In this document: positions 8,671 to 16,812 of the stretch, piece after piece
Layout of the letters: each line of letters starts with the position of its first letter
Position numbering within the stretch: the first letter of the stretch is position 1
Assembly: GCA_020721875.1 (NCBI GenBank)
Contig: DYLX01000017.1
Location: 6,557-42,437 of the forward strand
Direction: 5' to 3'
DNA length: 35,881 bases
From: Leptospira biflexa
Lineage (GTDB): Bacteria > Spirochaetota > Spirochaetia > Treponematales > Rectinemataceae
Program-made: the position numbers and the translations under genes
Notes under the pieces: generated by a model
What the model was told of the DNA's origin: nothing
Databases searched by the model: none
What the model saw: the letters and a program-made list of their open reading frames with translations, nothing else

Positions 8671-9852
8671 ATGAATTCAGCCTTCTGCATCCACAACGCA
8701 ACAGTAATCGCGGGATATGCCCGCATGGATCGGAGCGCGGTGCTTGTGGAGGGCGACTCTATCGCCGACATTTTTTCTGAGCGGCGCTTTGCGCAGAAAG
8801 CTTTTTCTCCTGAAGTCGAGCTCATCGACGCGCAGGGCGCCTACCTCACTCCGGGCTTCATCGATACTCACATCCATGGAATTGGCGGTTACGGTACAGA
8901 AGATCTGTCTACTGGTTCCATTCTCGGTATGAGCCGAATACTTCCCGGTTGGGGAGTTACGTCATTTGCGCCCACTATTTACCCAATGCCCGAGGATGAT
9001 ATGGTCAGGGCTATACGCGCTGTAGTCGCGGCGATAGGCCACGAGGAGGGCGCCGAGATCATTGGTGTGCATCTCGAGGGCCCCTTTATCTCGCCGGCGC
9101 AGCTTGGAGTGCAGCGCGTCGAATTCGTGCGTCCTGTCGACCTCAGCCTTATGCAGCGGCTCTGGGCTGCCTCCGAAGGGCACATTGTCAGCATGACCGT
9201 TGCGCCAGAGCTCAAGGGCATGCGCGAGCTCGCCCTTTTCTGCAATAGACTGGGAATTGTCCTTCAGGCCGGGCACACCGACGCGAGCTATGAGAATATG
9301 ATCGAGGGCATGCAGGCGGGAATCCGTCACTCGACGCATATGTTCAACGCAATGAGCCGCCTGCACCACCGCAACCCCAACGCGGTCGGCGCCGTACTGA
9401 TTCAGCCCGATCTCTCCTGCGAGATTATCGCTGATGGCTTGCATGTTCACCCCGACCTCATCCGGCTGCTCTTTCGCGACAAGCCCGAGGGCAACATCGT
9501 GCTCGTCACGGATTCGCTCAAACCTACGAAACAGACGAGCGACGCTCCATTGTTCGCCAATGAGGAGGAAGTATACCTTTCGAACAACCTCTTCTATCGC
9601 GCGAGCGATAATGTCATCGCGGGCAGCTCGCTGACGATGATCGAGGGTGTGCGCAATTTGATCTCCTTCGGCGTACCGCTCGAAAGTGCGGTAAAGATGG
9701 CGAGCGCTAACCCCGCGCGTATCTTTGGTCTACGCCGCCGCGGCATGATTAGCCCGGGATACCAAGCCGATCTCGTGCTCGCGAACGAACACTTCGAGGC
9801 GCAGATGACCATCATCGACGGCATCATCAAGTACCGACGAACTGAAGCTTAG
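8671..9852 (+). CDS. nagA: N-acetylglucosamine-6-phosphate deacetylase
   Basis: A 393-residue cytosolic amidohydrolase that removes acetate from GlcNAc-6-phosphate, giving GlcN-6-P for NagB. The TIM-barrel metal and catalytic residues are visible: DTHIHG with H67 and H69, HLEGPF with E136, AGHTDA with H202, STHMFNAM with H223, and the catalytic Asp in VTDSL (D281). Length is normal for the family. The ATG at 8671 has GAGG 6 nt upstream. It sits between the TPR gene and nagB, both same strand at short distances, forming a catabolic operon. No sugar transporter or kinase for GlcNAc is in the window, so import must be encoded elsewhere. Confidence 0.95.
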   Translation: MNSAFCIHNATVIAGYARMDRSAVLVEGDSIADIFSERRFAQKAFSPEVELIDAQGAYLTPGFIDTHIHGIGGYGTEDLSTGSILGMSRILPGWGVTSFAPTIYPMPEDDMVRAIRAVVAAIGHEEGAEIIGVHLEGPFISPAQLGVQRVEFVRPVDLSLMQRLWAASEGHIVSMTVAPELKGMRELALFCNRLGIVLQAGHTDASYENMIEGMQAGIRHSTHMFNAMSRLHHRNPNAVGAVLIQPDLSCEIIADGLHVHPDLIRLLFRDKPEGNIVLVTDSLKPTKQTSDAPLFANEEEVYLSNNLFYRASDNVIAGSSLTMIEGVRNLISFGVPLESAVKMASANPARIFGLRRRGMISPGYQADLVLANEHFEAQMTIIDGIIKYRRTEA

Positions 9853-9911
9853 GAATCGAGCCTGCGAGGATCGCGGCCAAAGCGCCGAAGCACACGAGAG
9901 AGAGGAAACTC

Positions 9912-10751
9912 ATGAGAGTTATTATCCAGCGCAACTACGAATTAGTATCGAAATGGGCTGCCCACTATGTCGCCCAGCGCATTGGGGGGCACCCATCCAA
10001 TGTCCCCTTCGTGCTTGGTCTCCCCACAGGATCGACGCCGCTCGGCATGTACCGCGAACTCATCCGGCTTAATCGTGAGGGCGCCGTGAGCTTCAAGAAT
10101 GTTATCACTTTCAATATGGACGAATATGTCGGTATACCCTCCGACGATGTGCGGAGCTACCACCGGTTCATGTGGGACAATTTATTTTCGCATATCGATA
10201 TACAGAGAGAAAACGTGCACATCCTCAACGGGATGGCGCCTGACCTTGAGGGCGAATGTGCGCGTTATGAAGCATCGATTCGCGCGGCGGGCGGCATTGA
10301 TCTCTTCGTGGGGGGCGTGGGCGCCGATGGACATATTGCCTTCAATGAGCCAGGCTCCTCGCTCTCATCGCGGACACGGATCAAGACGCTGACGCGCGAA
10401 ACCAAGAAGGCGAACGCCCGATTCTTCGACGGCGACCCCGACAAGGTTCCCTCCCATGCGCTCACGGTGGGGGTGGCGACCATCACCGACGCCCGCGAAG
10501 TGCTGATTCTCGTGTCGGGCATCGAAAAGGCGAGGGCGCTGGCTCAGGCGGTCGAGATGGGCGTAAACCACATGTGGACCGTGAGCTGCCTGCAGCTCCA
10601 TCCTAAAGCGATTCTTGTCTGCGATGAGGATTCAACCGATGAGTTACGCGTAGGCACCGTCCGCTACTTCAAAGAAATTGAAGCAGACAACCTTGAAAAT
10701 TGGAGGGAAACATCACCATCTGCGCGCGGCTCCCCCTCAGTCCGCAGCTGA
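9912..10751 (+). CDS. nagB: Glucosamine-6-phosphate deaminase
   Basis: A 279-residue isomerase/deaminase that turns glucosamine-6-phosphate into fructose-6-phosphate and ammonia. Motifs: LGLPTGSTP (35-43) for phosphate binding, NMDEY with the catalytic D70, and [14 protein letters not shown] with H141 as ring-opening base. The C-terminal ~20 residues (rich in Ser, Pro, Arg) are less typical. The ATG at 9912 is preceded by AGAGGA at good spacing. The 59-bp gap to nagA and shared direction indicate one operon. A hairpin straight after the stop may act as terminator for the convergent neighbour. Confidence 0.95.
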   Translation: MRVIIQRNYELVSKWAAHYVAQRIGGHPSNVPFVLGLPTGSTPLGMYRELIRLNREGAVSFKNVITFNMDEYVGIPSDDVRSYHRFMWDNLFSHIDIQRENVHILNGMAPDLEGECARYEASIRAAGGIDLFVGGVGADGHIAFNEPGSSLSSRTRIKTLTRETKKANARFFDGDPDKVPSHALTVGVATITDAREVLILVSGIEKARALAQAVEMGVNHMWTVSCLQLHPKAILVCDEDSTDELRVGTVRYFKEIEADNLENWRETSPSARGSPSVRS

Positions 10752-10767
10752 AAAACCGTGCCCGGTT
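10751..10767 (-). terminator. Possible rho-independent terminator for the alkyltransferase-like gene
   Basis: On the minus strand a 5-bp stem AACCG/CGGTT with a 4-nt loop runs into a T tract. It lies about 65 nt after the stop of the ATL gene, abutting the nagB stop. A separate perfect palindrome (ccgccgcgcggcgg, 10798-10811) lies between the convergent genes. Confidence 0.4.
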
Positions 10768-10832
10768 GTGCGCCGCTGAGAGACCGCTGTTAAGAGACCG
10801 CCGCGCGGCGGCTGCCACTGAGTGAGCGCCGC

Positions 10833-11165
10833 CTAAAAGTCCACGTCGATTCGCCCATCCCAGAAAAAGCACGCCGCGATCTTCCCTTCACGATCGAACA
10901 CAAGCCCTTCTTGACGTAAAAGCTCCCGCTGAAGCTCCGCACCCTCGCCTTCCGGCAGGGCGATTGCGCCATCGCGGCGCACGATGCGCCACCAGGGCAA
11001 ATTTTCCTTTCGCGACAGAGCGTTAAGGATTCGTACCACTTCGCGCGCCGCTCCCGAGCCGCGAGGGTGGCCAGCGACCATCGCAATCTGCCCATAGGAG
11101 GCGACCGCGCCTTTTGGCACCGCTCGAATCGCGCCGACAATGCGTGCTGTCATTTCGCTTGCCAT
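10833..11165 (-). CDS. Alkyltransferase-like protein (ATL, MGMT-fold DNA-binding domain)
   Basis: A 110-residue protein matching the DNA-binding domain of O6-alkylguanine-DNA alkyltransferases: VPKGAVASYGQIA, then GAAREVVRILN carrying the helix-turn-helix region. The active-site PCHR of true methyltransferases is replaced by PWWR (57-60), so the alkyl-accepting cysteine is absent. Proteins of this type (ATLs) bind O6-alkylguanine without repairing it and hand the lesion to nucleotide excision repair, where UvrA/UvrC act; a uvrC gene lies 8 kb away. The frame is open to 11249, but the ATG at 11165 fits the family start; TATACT ends exactly 6 nt before it, so the message may be leaderless. Divergent from ettA. 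Confidence 0.82.
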   Translation of the reverse strand: MASEMTARIVGAIRAVPKGAVASYGQIAMVAGHPRGSGAAREVVRILNALSRKENLPWWRIVRRDGAIALPEGEGAELQRELLRQEGLVFDREGKIAACFFWDGRIDVDF

Positions 11166-11171
11166 GTCGTG

Positions 11172-11177
11172 AGTATA
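11172..11177 (-). promoter_or_regulatory. -10 box of the ATL gene, leaderless arrangement
   Basis: TATACT on the minus strand ends 6 nt before the ATG at 11165, placing the predicted start site at the start codon. No convincing -35 element was seen. Confidence 0.45.
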
Positions 11178-11240
11178 GCATGGAACACGCGTCTCCGATG
11201 GTCGGCGGTGGTCACCTGGTGCCTTGGGCGGCGCCTCCCC

Positions 11241-11270
11241 CTGACCCAAAACGCTTTTTTCAGTTATAGT
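11241..11270 (+). promoter_or_regulatory. Promoter of ettA, leaderless arrangement
   Basis: CTGACC (11241-11246) and TATAGT (11265-11270) are spaced 18 nt apart. TATAGT ends 6 nt before the ATG at 11277, so transcription would begin at the initiation codon itself. Confidence 0.5.
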
Positions 11271-11276
11271 GTGCCC

Positions 11277-12959
11277 ATGCCCACAACGGACGACAAGAAA
11301 ATCATTTACTCGATGTACCAGCTCTCGAAACGCTATGGCACGAAGCAGGTACTCAAAGATATCAGCATCTCATACTTCTATGGTGCGAAAATCGGCGTCA
11401 TTGGCCTCAATGGCTCGGGAAAATCGACCTTGCTCAAGATCATGGCCGGACTCGACACCGAATACGCGGGCGAAATCTCCTGCGCACCGGGGTATAAGAT
11501 CGGCTTTTTGCCCCAGGAACCGCACCTCGAGCCGGGCAAGACCGTGCGTGAAATTGTTGCCGAAGGTGTGAAGGAGATTATGGACCTGCACGCCGAGTTT
11601 GAGCGCATCAATGAGGCCTTCGGCGACCCCGACGCCGACTTCGACGCCCTCGCGACAAAACAGGCTGCCATTCAGGAGAAAATGGACGCGCTCGAAGCCT
11701 GGGACATCGACGCGAAACTCGACTTCTCGATGGACGTGCTCCGCTGCCCTCCCTCCGACCAGGTGGTCGACACCCTCTCCGGAGGCGAACGCCGCCGCGT
11801 GGCGCTCTGTCGCCTCCTCCTGCAGAAGCCCGACATCCTCCTTCTCGATGAGCCGACCAACCACCTCGACGCCGAAACCATCGCCTGGCTCGAGCAGTTC
11901 CTTCGCTCCTATCCCGGAACGGTTATCGCGGTTACGCACGATCGCTATTTCCTCGAGAATGTGGCGGGCTGGATCCTCGAGCTCGACCGTGGCGAGGGTA
12001 TCCCCTGGAAGGGCAACTACTCCTCGTGGCTCGACCAGAAACGCCAGCGCCTTGAGCAAGAAGAGAAGGGCGAATCTGCCCGCGCGCGCACCCTCGGCCG
12101 CGAGCTCGAGTGGATCTCGATGAGCCCCAAGGGCCGCCACGCCAAGAGCAAGGCGCGCATCGACCGCTACGAGCGCCTCCTCAACGAAGATCAGCGGGAG
12201 AAGATCCGCGATGTGCGCCTCGTCATACCGCCAGGTCCGCGCCTCGGCGATGTCGTCATCGAGGCGAAGGGCCTCCTCAAGGCTTTCGGCGACAATGAAC
12301 TCTTCGAAAACCTCAGCTTCTCCGTGCCGCCCGGCGCCATCGTCGGCATCATCGGACCGAACGGCGCGGGCAAAACAACACTCCTCAAGATGATCACCGG
12401 GCTCGAGAAACCGGACGCCGGCACCATTCGCCTCGGCGAAACCGTCAAACTCGCCTACGCCGACCAGATGCGCGCCCGCCTCGACCCCGCCAAAACCGTC
12501 TGGGAAACCCTCTCCGACGGCCTCGACCTCATCTCGCTGGGCGGGCGTTCCGAGGTCAACAGCCGCGCCTACTGCGCCTGGTTTAACTTCACAGGCGCCG
12601 ATCAGCAGAAAAAAGTCGGCGTACTTTCCGGCGGCGAGCGCAACCGCCTCAATCTCGCCCTCATGATCAAAGAGGGGGCCAATGTCCTTCTTCTCGACGA
12701 ACCGACAAACGACCTCGACATCAACACGCTGAGAGCCCTCGAAGAGGGGCTCGACGACTTCGCCGGGGCGGCGATGGTTGTAAGCCACGATCGCTGGTTC
12801 CTCGATCGAGTCTGCACGCACATTCTCGCCTTCGAGGGCAACTCCGAAGCGATATGGTACGACGGCAACTGGTCGGAATTCGCCGAATGGCGCCGCCAGA
12901 AGCTCGGCATCGAGGCGGATCGGCCGCACCGCATTGTGTACCGCAAACTCGAGCGCTGA
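11277..12959 (+). CDS. ettA: ABC-F protein, energy-dependent translational throttle EttA
   Basis: A 560-residue cytosolic ABC-F ATPase that binds the ribosomal E site and gates the first translation steps according to energy state. Two ABC domains are complete: Walker A GLNGSGKST (43-51), signature LSGGERRRVALCR, Walker B ILLLDEPTNHLD; then GPNGAGKTT, LSGGERNRLNLAL, VLLLDEPTNDLD. The N-terminal run (MYQLSKRYGTKQVLKDIS, then GAKIGVIGL) and the linker with ELEWISMSPKGRHAKSKAR are typical of EttA (about 555 residues), not of Uup or antibiotic-resistance ABC-Fs. The longer frame from 11067 is rejected; a GTG at 11271 is a minor alternative start. Downstream is an EamA transporter, 17 bp away. Confidence 0.93.
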   Translation: MPTTDDKKIIYSMYQLSKRYGTKQVLKDISISYFYGAKIGVIGLNGSGKSTLLKIMAGLDTEYAGEISCAPGYKIGFLPQEPHLEPGKTVREIVAEGVKEIMDLHAEFERINEAFGDPDADFDALATKQAAIQEKMDALEAWDIDAKLDFSMDVLRCPPSDQVVDTLSGGERRRVALCRLLLQKPDILLLDEPTNHLDAETIAWLEQFLRSYPGTVIAVTHDRYFLENVAGWILELDRGEGIPWKGNYSSWLDQKRQRLEQEEKGESARARTLGRELEWISMSPKGRHAKSKARIDRYERLLNEDQREKIRDVRLVIPPGPRLGDVVIEAKGLLKAFGDNELFENLSFSVPPGAIVGIIGPNGAGKTTLLKMITGLEKPDAGTIRLGETVKLAYADQMRARLDPAKTVWETLSDGLDLISLGGRSEVNSRAYCAWFNFTGADQQKKVGVLSGGERNRLNLALMIKEGANVLLLDEPTNDLDINTLRALEEGLDDFAGAAMVVSHDRWFLDRVCTHILAFEGNSEAIWYDGNWSEFAEWRRQKLGIEADRPHRIVYRKLER

Positions 12960-12976
12960 AAGGACGGAATGGCGCT

Positions 12977-13861
12977 ATGCGACGCGAAACCAAAGGCATC
13001 ATCGCGATGGTGATAACCGCCTTCTGCTGGAGCCTGGGTGGACTCTTCATCAAACTCGTCGACTGGAACTCAATCACGATCGCGGGGGCGCGGAGCTTCA
13101 TTGCGGCGGTCTTTATTCTGGCGACAATGCGAAAACCGAAGTTCACGTTCAGCGTGAACCAGATTGTGGCGGCGGTCGCGTATTCGTTCACGATGCTCCT
13201 CTTTGTCTATGCGAACAAACACACCACAAGCGCAAACGCCATCCTCCTGCAGTACGGCGCGCCTGTGTATGTCATGCTCCTTTCAGGAATCGTATTGAAA
13301 GAACGACCGCTGCCCGAACAGGTAGGCGCCCTCGTCGCGATTTTGGCTGGAATGGGCCTCTTTTTCTCGGATTCGCTGAAAGCCGGCCATCTGGTGGGCG
13401 ACATCACCGCAGTGGTTGCGGGCATCACTTTTGCCATGCACATACTCTTCATGCGGCGACAGAAAGAGGGTTCGCCCCTCGAATCGCTCTTTTTAGGCCA
13501 CACCTTGACGGCGATCATCGCCCTCTTTATCTCGATTTTCCTTCCTGCGCCGGTAATGAATGCGAAGTCCATCGCGGCCGTCTTCGGGCTCGGTATTCTC
13601 CAGATCGGACTCGCGGGTCTCGCCTTTAGCTACGCGATTGTGCGCATCAGTGCGATTCAGGGCTCGCTTATCGCGATCATTGAGCCCGCGCTCAATCCTG
13701 TGTGGGTGTTTCTTGTGATGGGTGAAGTGCCGTCGGGCCGCGCGATCGTCGGTGGCCTTATCATCGTGGCGGCAGTGGTACTCTCGTCGGTGCTGAGCGT
13801 ATCGCGCGCGGCACGGGTCACGCAGCTCGCGCGGGCGGCACACAAGGAGGCGGTGGTATGA
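12977..13861 (+). CDS. EamA/DMT-family transporter
   Basis: A 294-residue, 10-helix membrane protein of the drug/metabolite transporter superfamily with two EamA halves. The first half opens with IIAMVITAFCWSLGGLFIKL and includes ANKHTTSANAILLQYGAPVYV; the second ends with GLAFSYAIVRISAIQGSLIAIIEPALNPVW, the usual EamA signature. Family members mostly export amino acids or other metabolites; the substrate here is unknown. The ATG at 12977 is chosen over the frame's earlier start (12854), which overlaps ettA. It lies 17 bp after ettA, and its stop overlaps the marC start by 4 nt (ATGA), so translation of the pair is probably coupled. Confidence 0.88.
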   Translation: MRRETKGIIAMVITAFCWSLGGLFIKLVDWNSITIAGARSFIAAVFILATMRKPKFTFSVNQIVAAVAYSFTMLLFVYANKHTTSANAILLQYGAPVYVMLLSGIVLKERPLPEQVGALVAILAGMGLFFSDSLKAGHLVGDITAVVAGITFAMHILFMRRQKEGSPLESLFLGHTLTAIIALFISIFLPAPVMNAKSIAAVFGLGILQIGLAGLAFSYAIVRISAIQGSLIAIIEPALNPVWVFLVMGEVPSGRAIVGGLIIVAAVVLSSVLSVSRAARVTQLARAAHKEAVV

Positions 13862-14457
13862 GGCAGAGTTTCCTCTCGGTGACGATTTTGCTCATTCTGA
13901 TTACGGACCCGCTGGGGAACATTCCTCTCTTTATTTCTTCGCTCAAGAATGTGCCGCAGGCCAGGCGCCCCAAAGTCATCATCCGCGAGTGTGTAATCGC
14001 GGCGGCGGTACTCATCGCCTTTCTCTTTTTCGGCGACGTGTTTTTAAGCGCCTTGGGGCTGTCGGACGAAGTGCTCAAGATTTCAGGCGGCGTCATACTC
14101 TTTCTTATCGCCGTGAACATGATATTCCCCGGTACGGGAGGCAAACTTGTCGAGGATGAGATTGAAGGCGAACCCTTCATTGTGCCGGTGGCCATTCCGC
14201 TCATCGCGGGGCCGGGCGCTCTCACCTATGTGATGCTCCTCATGAAGTCCGATCCTTCGCAGGGACTTGAGTGGGTGGGCGCGATTCTCATTGCGATGGC
14301 AGTCTCGATGGGCGCGTTCTTCGCCTCATCAAAGCTGAAAGAGTGGCTTGGGCCGCGTGCCCTGTCGGCAATCGAGCGGCTCATGGGCCTCGTGCTGACG
14401 GCAATCGCGATCGAGATGCTGCTCGGTGGGCTCTCGCAGTATATAGGCAGCCACTGA
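13858..14457 (+). CDS. MarC/YhgN-family integral membrane protein
   Basis: A 199-residue protein with six predicted membrane helices and MarC-family marks: ITDPLGNIPLFISSL in the first helix, SGGVILFLIAVNMIFP, PLIAGPGALTYVMLL and IERLMGLVLTAIAIEMLL. MarC was once linked to multiple antibiotic resistance, but this role was withdrawn; some relatives are reported to transport amino acids. It overlaps the upstream EamA gene by 4 nt and ends 67 bp from the convergent histidine kinase gene. The ATG at 13858 is fixed by that overlap. Substrate unknown. Confidence 0.9.
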   Translation: MRQSFLSVTILLILITDPLGNIPLFISSLKNVPQARRPKVIIRECVIAAAVLIAFLFFGDVFLSALGLSDEVLKISGGVILFLIAVNMIFPGTGGKLVEDEIEGEPFIVPVAIPLIAGPGALTYVMLLMKSDPSQGLEWVGAILIAMAVSMGAFFASSKLKEWLGPRALSAIERLMGLVLTAIAIEMLLGGLSQYIGSH

Positions 14458-14464
14458 AGTTAAG

Positions 14465-14483
14465 AAAAATGGCCAAGACGGCC
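14465..14483 (-). terminator. Possible terminator of the histidine kinase gene
   Basis: On the minus strand GGCC-GTCTT-GGCC is followed by ATTTTTC, 42 nt after the kinase stop. The stem is only 4 bp, so the call is weak. Confidence 0.35.
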
Positions 14484-14524
14484 CGCAAACCCGTACGATT
14501 CCGCGAATGCACACAAGAAAATGA

Positions 14525-16609
14525 TTAAAATTTGAAGCGCACTGTAGTACCCACGCCGAGCTCGCTCTCGATTTCAAGCTGTCCGCCGTGTCGCTCGATA
14601 ATCTTCTTGGTGATCGCGAGCCCGACACTGAGCCCAGGCGAGTACTCATCGCCATCATTTTTAGGTGAGAGCTTGAGGATCGACGCGATTTCCTGCTGAT
14701 CCATACCGACACCATTGTCCTTGATGTAAATGCCGAACTCACCGACTCTTCCCACCTCAAGCTTCGCAACCACACTGTCCGAACAGTAGGTGAAGGCGTT
14801 CTCGATAACATTGCGGAGTCCGATCTTGAGCAGAGCCGCGTCGCCGCGCATCTTGAGACCGGGATTGATCATGATTTGGTAGCGGCGATTGGGGTTACGG
14901 CGGATGTAGTCCGAGGTGATCTCCTGTGCGGCGATGGAGAAGTCGAACTCTTCGTCCGAGAGCGGCATGGTGTCGAGGGAGAGATAGGTAACGAGATCGT
15001 CCGTTAGGGTGGAGAGACTCGAAGATGCACGTCGAATGCGCATGATATAGTCGATGGCCTCGGGGCCGAGCTGATGCACCGCCTCACCCTCTAAAAGTTC
15101 GCTAAACGACTCGATGGCGCGTAGTGGCGTGGCAAGGTTGTGAGAGATTGCCGAGGCGATGGAGCGCAGCTCTTCGTTCGCCTCCAGAATGCGTTTTGTC
15201 TGCGTTTCGACCTTCTTCGCGAGGTCGCGGTTGAGCTCCTGTACCTGCTCCAGCGCAAACTCAAGCTCGGTGACATCGCGCATAACATAACCGAACAACG
15301 CGGGCTGTCCTTCGAGGGCTATGTGCATAGGATACACATAGAGGTGTAGAGTCTTTCCATAGATGTTCGAAAGTTCGAGGTGTGAGGCCTTCGCGGGCGT
15401 CTCGTCGCTGGGGCCAGCCTTCGGTGGGGGGAGCCCCTCTGGGAGCGTGTCGCCGAAGCGGTGTTTGAACGCCTGATTCAAGAACTGCACCTTTGCGTCC
15501 GAGTCCACCACGATCACCGGCGCGTCGATTCGTTCGAGCACCGCGGTGAGAAGGGCCTCGCTTCGTTCGAAGCGCTGAAGTAACTCAAGTCTGCCACGAT
15601 AGACCGATATTGCGCGAACAGAGAACAACACATAGGCGCCGGCAAGCGTGGCAGCGAAGGCCACCAGCACCAACGCGATGATGATAAGCAGCGTAGGCAC
15701 CATGGTGCCAAAAGCCTCTGAAAAATCTATTTTTGAGAGGATAATCCAACCAAGTTCAGGAACACGGTCTGCGACCGCGATGACGCGCTTTCCTCGGTAG
15801 TCCTGCCCCAGGAGCACGCCGGTTTCCCCACGCCCCGCGCGGGCTTCTACCGTGTTGGTATCATCGGCGGAAACTTGCATAGAGAGCGCCGAAATCTTGA
15901 CGAGCTTGAGCGGATTCATCACTGTGATCATTGCGCCATGCGGCTGGAGAAACAGAATCTCTCCGGTCTTTTCATTGCTGGGCCACTGCGACAGGAGTGG
16001 ATAGAGGTAGTCCGCGGCAAGGAAAGTTTGCACAACATACGCAAAGGCGCGCGGCTGTCCCTGCATTACAAGGGGAATTACGAGGTAGAAGCCCGGTTTC
16101 GCATAGGGTGAAATGAGGTGAAGCTCGGTGAAGAAGGGCGACGTGCGATCGGCCTGGGAGATATCATTCTTTACCATTTCGCAGTCGGATTGCGCAAAAT
16201 TGGTAAGCTCGTACACAATTGTACACTCGGGTGTGATCACTGTGCTGTTGGAAAAATCGTAGGTACGAAGGATGGGCCGCAAAAAGTTATCGATTCTCGC
16301 GAGATTTTCCTTTGTTGGGGAAGCCATCGCCTGCTGTACCGCGCCCTTGAACCAGCTCGACGCGGAGATGTACTCGGCCTCCTTCATCTGCGCCTCGTAC
16401 CATGCCTGAATCTGACCGATCTTCATCTGCTCCAGGAGGACGAGGTGCGCCTCCTTGTCGCGGAGCATATCCCGCCGCTGGAGCACGGCGGCTACGATCG
16501 CGAGCCCAATAAGCACGGTCAGCGTTGCCGCGAGCACCAGCCGTTCAATAACTGGAAGCTGACGAATATAGCTGAGAAAACAGCGTTTTTCGGTGCTCGT
16601 GGTGCCCAT
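14525..16609 (-). CDS. Membrane-bound sensor histidine kinase (extracellular sensor, PAS, HisKA, HATPase)
   Basis: A 694-residue inner-membrane sensor. A first membrane helix lies around 15-43, then a periplasmic region of about 260 residues resembling a double-Cache domain, a second helix around 305-333, and a PAS domain (roughly 350-450) with VVDSDAKVQFLNQAF and GYVMRDVTE. A coiled coil leads to the dimerisation box SHNLATPLRAI, whose H490 should be phosphorylated. The ATP domain has NVIENAF, DNGVGMD and GLSVGLAI. The H-box is unusual in having N-L-A-T where most kinases have E/D-L-R-T/A, and no F box is clear. The ATG at 16609 follows AAAAGGAG at 9 nt. No response regulator is adjacent, so it is an orphan; its ligand is unknown. 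Confidence 0.88.
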   Translation of the reverse strand: MGTTSTEKRCFLSYIRQLPVIERLVLAATLTVLIGLAIVAAVLQRRDMLRDKEAHLVLLEQMKIGQIQAWYEAQMKEAEYISASSWFKGAVQQAMASPTKENLARIDNFLRPILRTYDFSNSTVITPECTIVYELTNFAQSDCEMVKNDISQADRTSPFFTELHLISPYAKPGFYLVIPLVMQGQPRAFAYVVQTFLAADYLYPLLSQWPSNEKTGEILFLQPHGAMITVMNPLKLVKISALSMQVSADDTNTVEARAGRGETGVLLGQDYRGKRVIAVADRVPELGWIILSKIDFSEAFGTMVPTLLIIIALVLVAFAATLAGAYVLFSVRAISVYRGRLELLQRFERSEALLTAVLERIDAPVIVVDSDAKVQFLNQAFKHRFGDTLPEGLPPPKAGPSDETPAKASHLELSNIYGKTLHLYVYPMHIALEGQPALFGYVMRDVTELEFALEQVQELNRDLAKKVETQTKRILEANEELRSIASAISHNLATPLRAIESFSELLEGEAVHQLGPEAIDYIMRIRRASSSLSTLTDDLVTYLSLDTMPLSDEEFDFSIAAQEITSDYIRRNPNRRYQIMINPGLKMRGDAALLKIGLRNVIENAFTYCSDSVVAKLEVGRVGEFGIYIKDNGVGMDQQEIASILKLSPKNDGDEYSPGLSVGLAITKKIIERHGGQLEIESELGVGTTVRFKF

Positions 16610-16718
16610 TTTCGAAAACTCCTTTTGTTGGATCTATACCAAACCATAGCATCAGAAAGGATTTCCCATGGTATCACAGAGCAACAGGCTTATGGAAGAG
16701 AAACAAATATTTACAACA

Positions 16719-16746
16719 TAAAAAAATGAAGTGGTATGGTTCACTT
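16719..16746 (-). terminator. Rho-independent terminator downstream of transketolase
   Basis: On the minus strand AAGTG (16746-16742), an 8-nt loop and CACTT (16733-16729) are followed by C, A and a run of T. It lies 67 nt after the transketolase stop, in the 203-bp gap before the kinase gene. That gap otherwise holds only the kinase leader. Confidence 0.45.
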
Positions 16747-16812
16747 GGTTGGCTTAGGTCCGACTACCGAGCCATTGTGCACAGCATCTAGCATATGCAC
16801 GTTACCTGTTTC

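Noticed and set aside
11370..12929. 519-aa open frame on the minus strand
   Set aside because: It lies wholly opposite ettA, whose motifs are complete. It is an antisense shadow caused by GC-rich codon bias, with no recognisable domain.
16613..16812. Small stable RNA (SRP or tRNA) in the kinase-transketolase gap
   Set aside because: A GGCT...AGCC pairing near aggtccgac looked suggestive, but no SRP core or cloverleaf is present; a terminator explains the structure.
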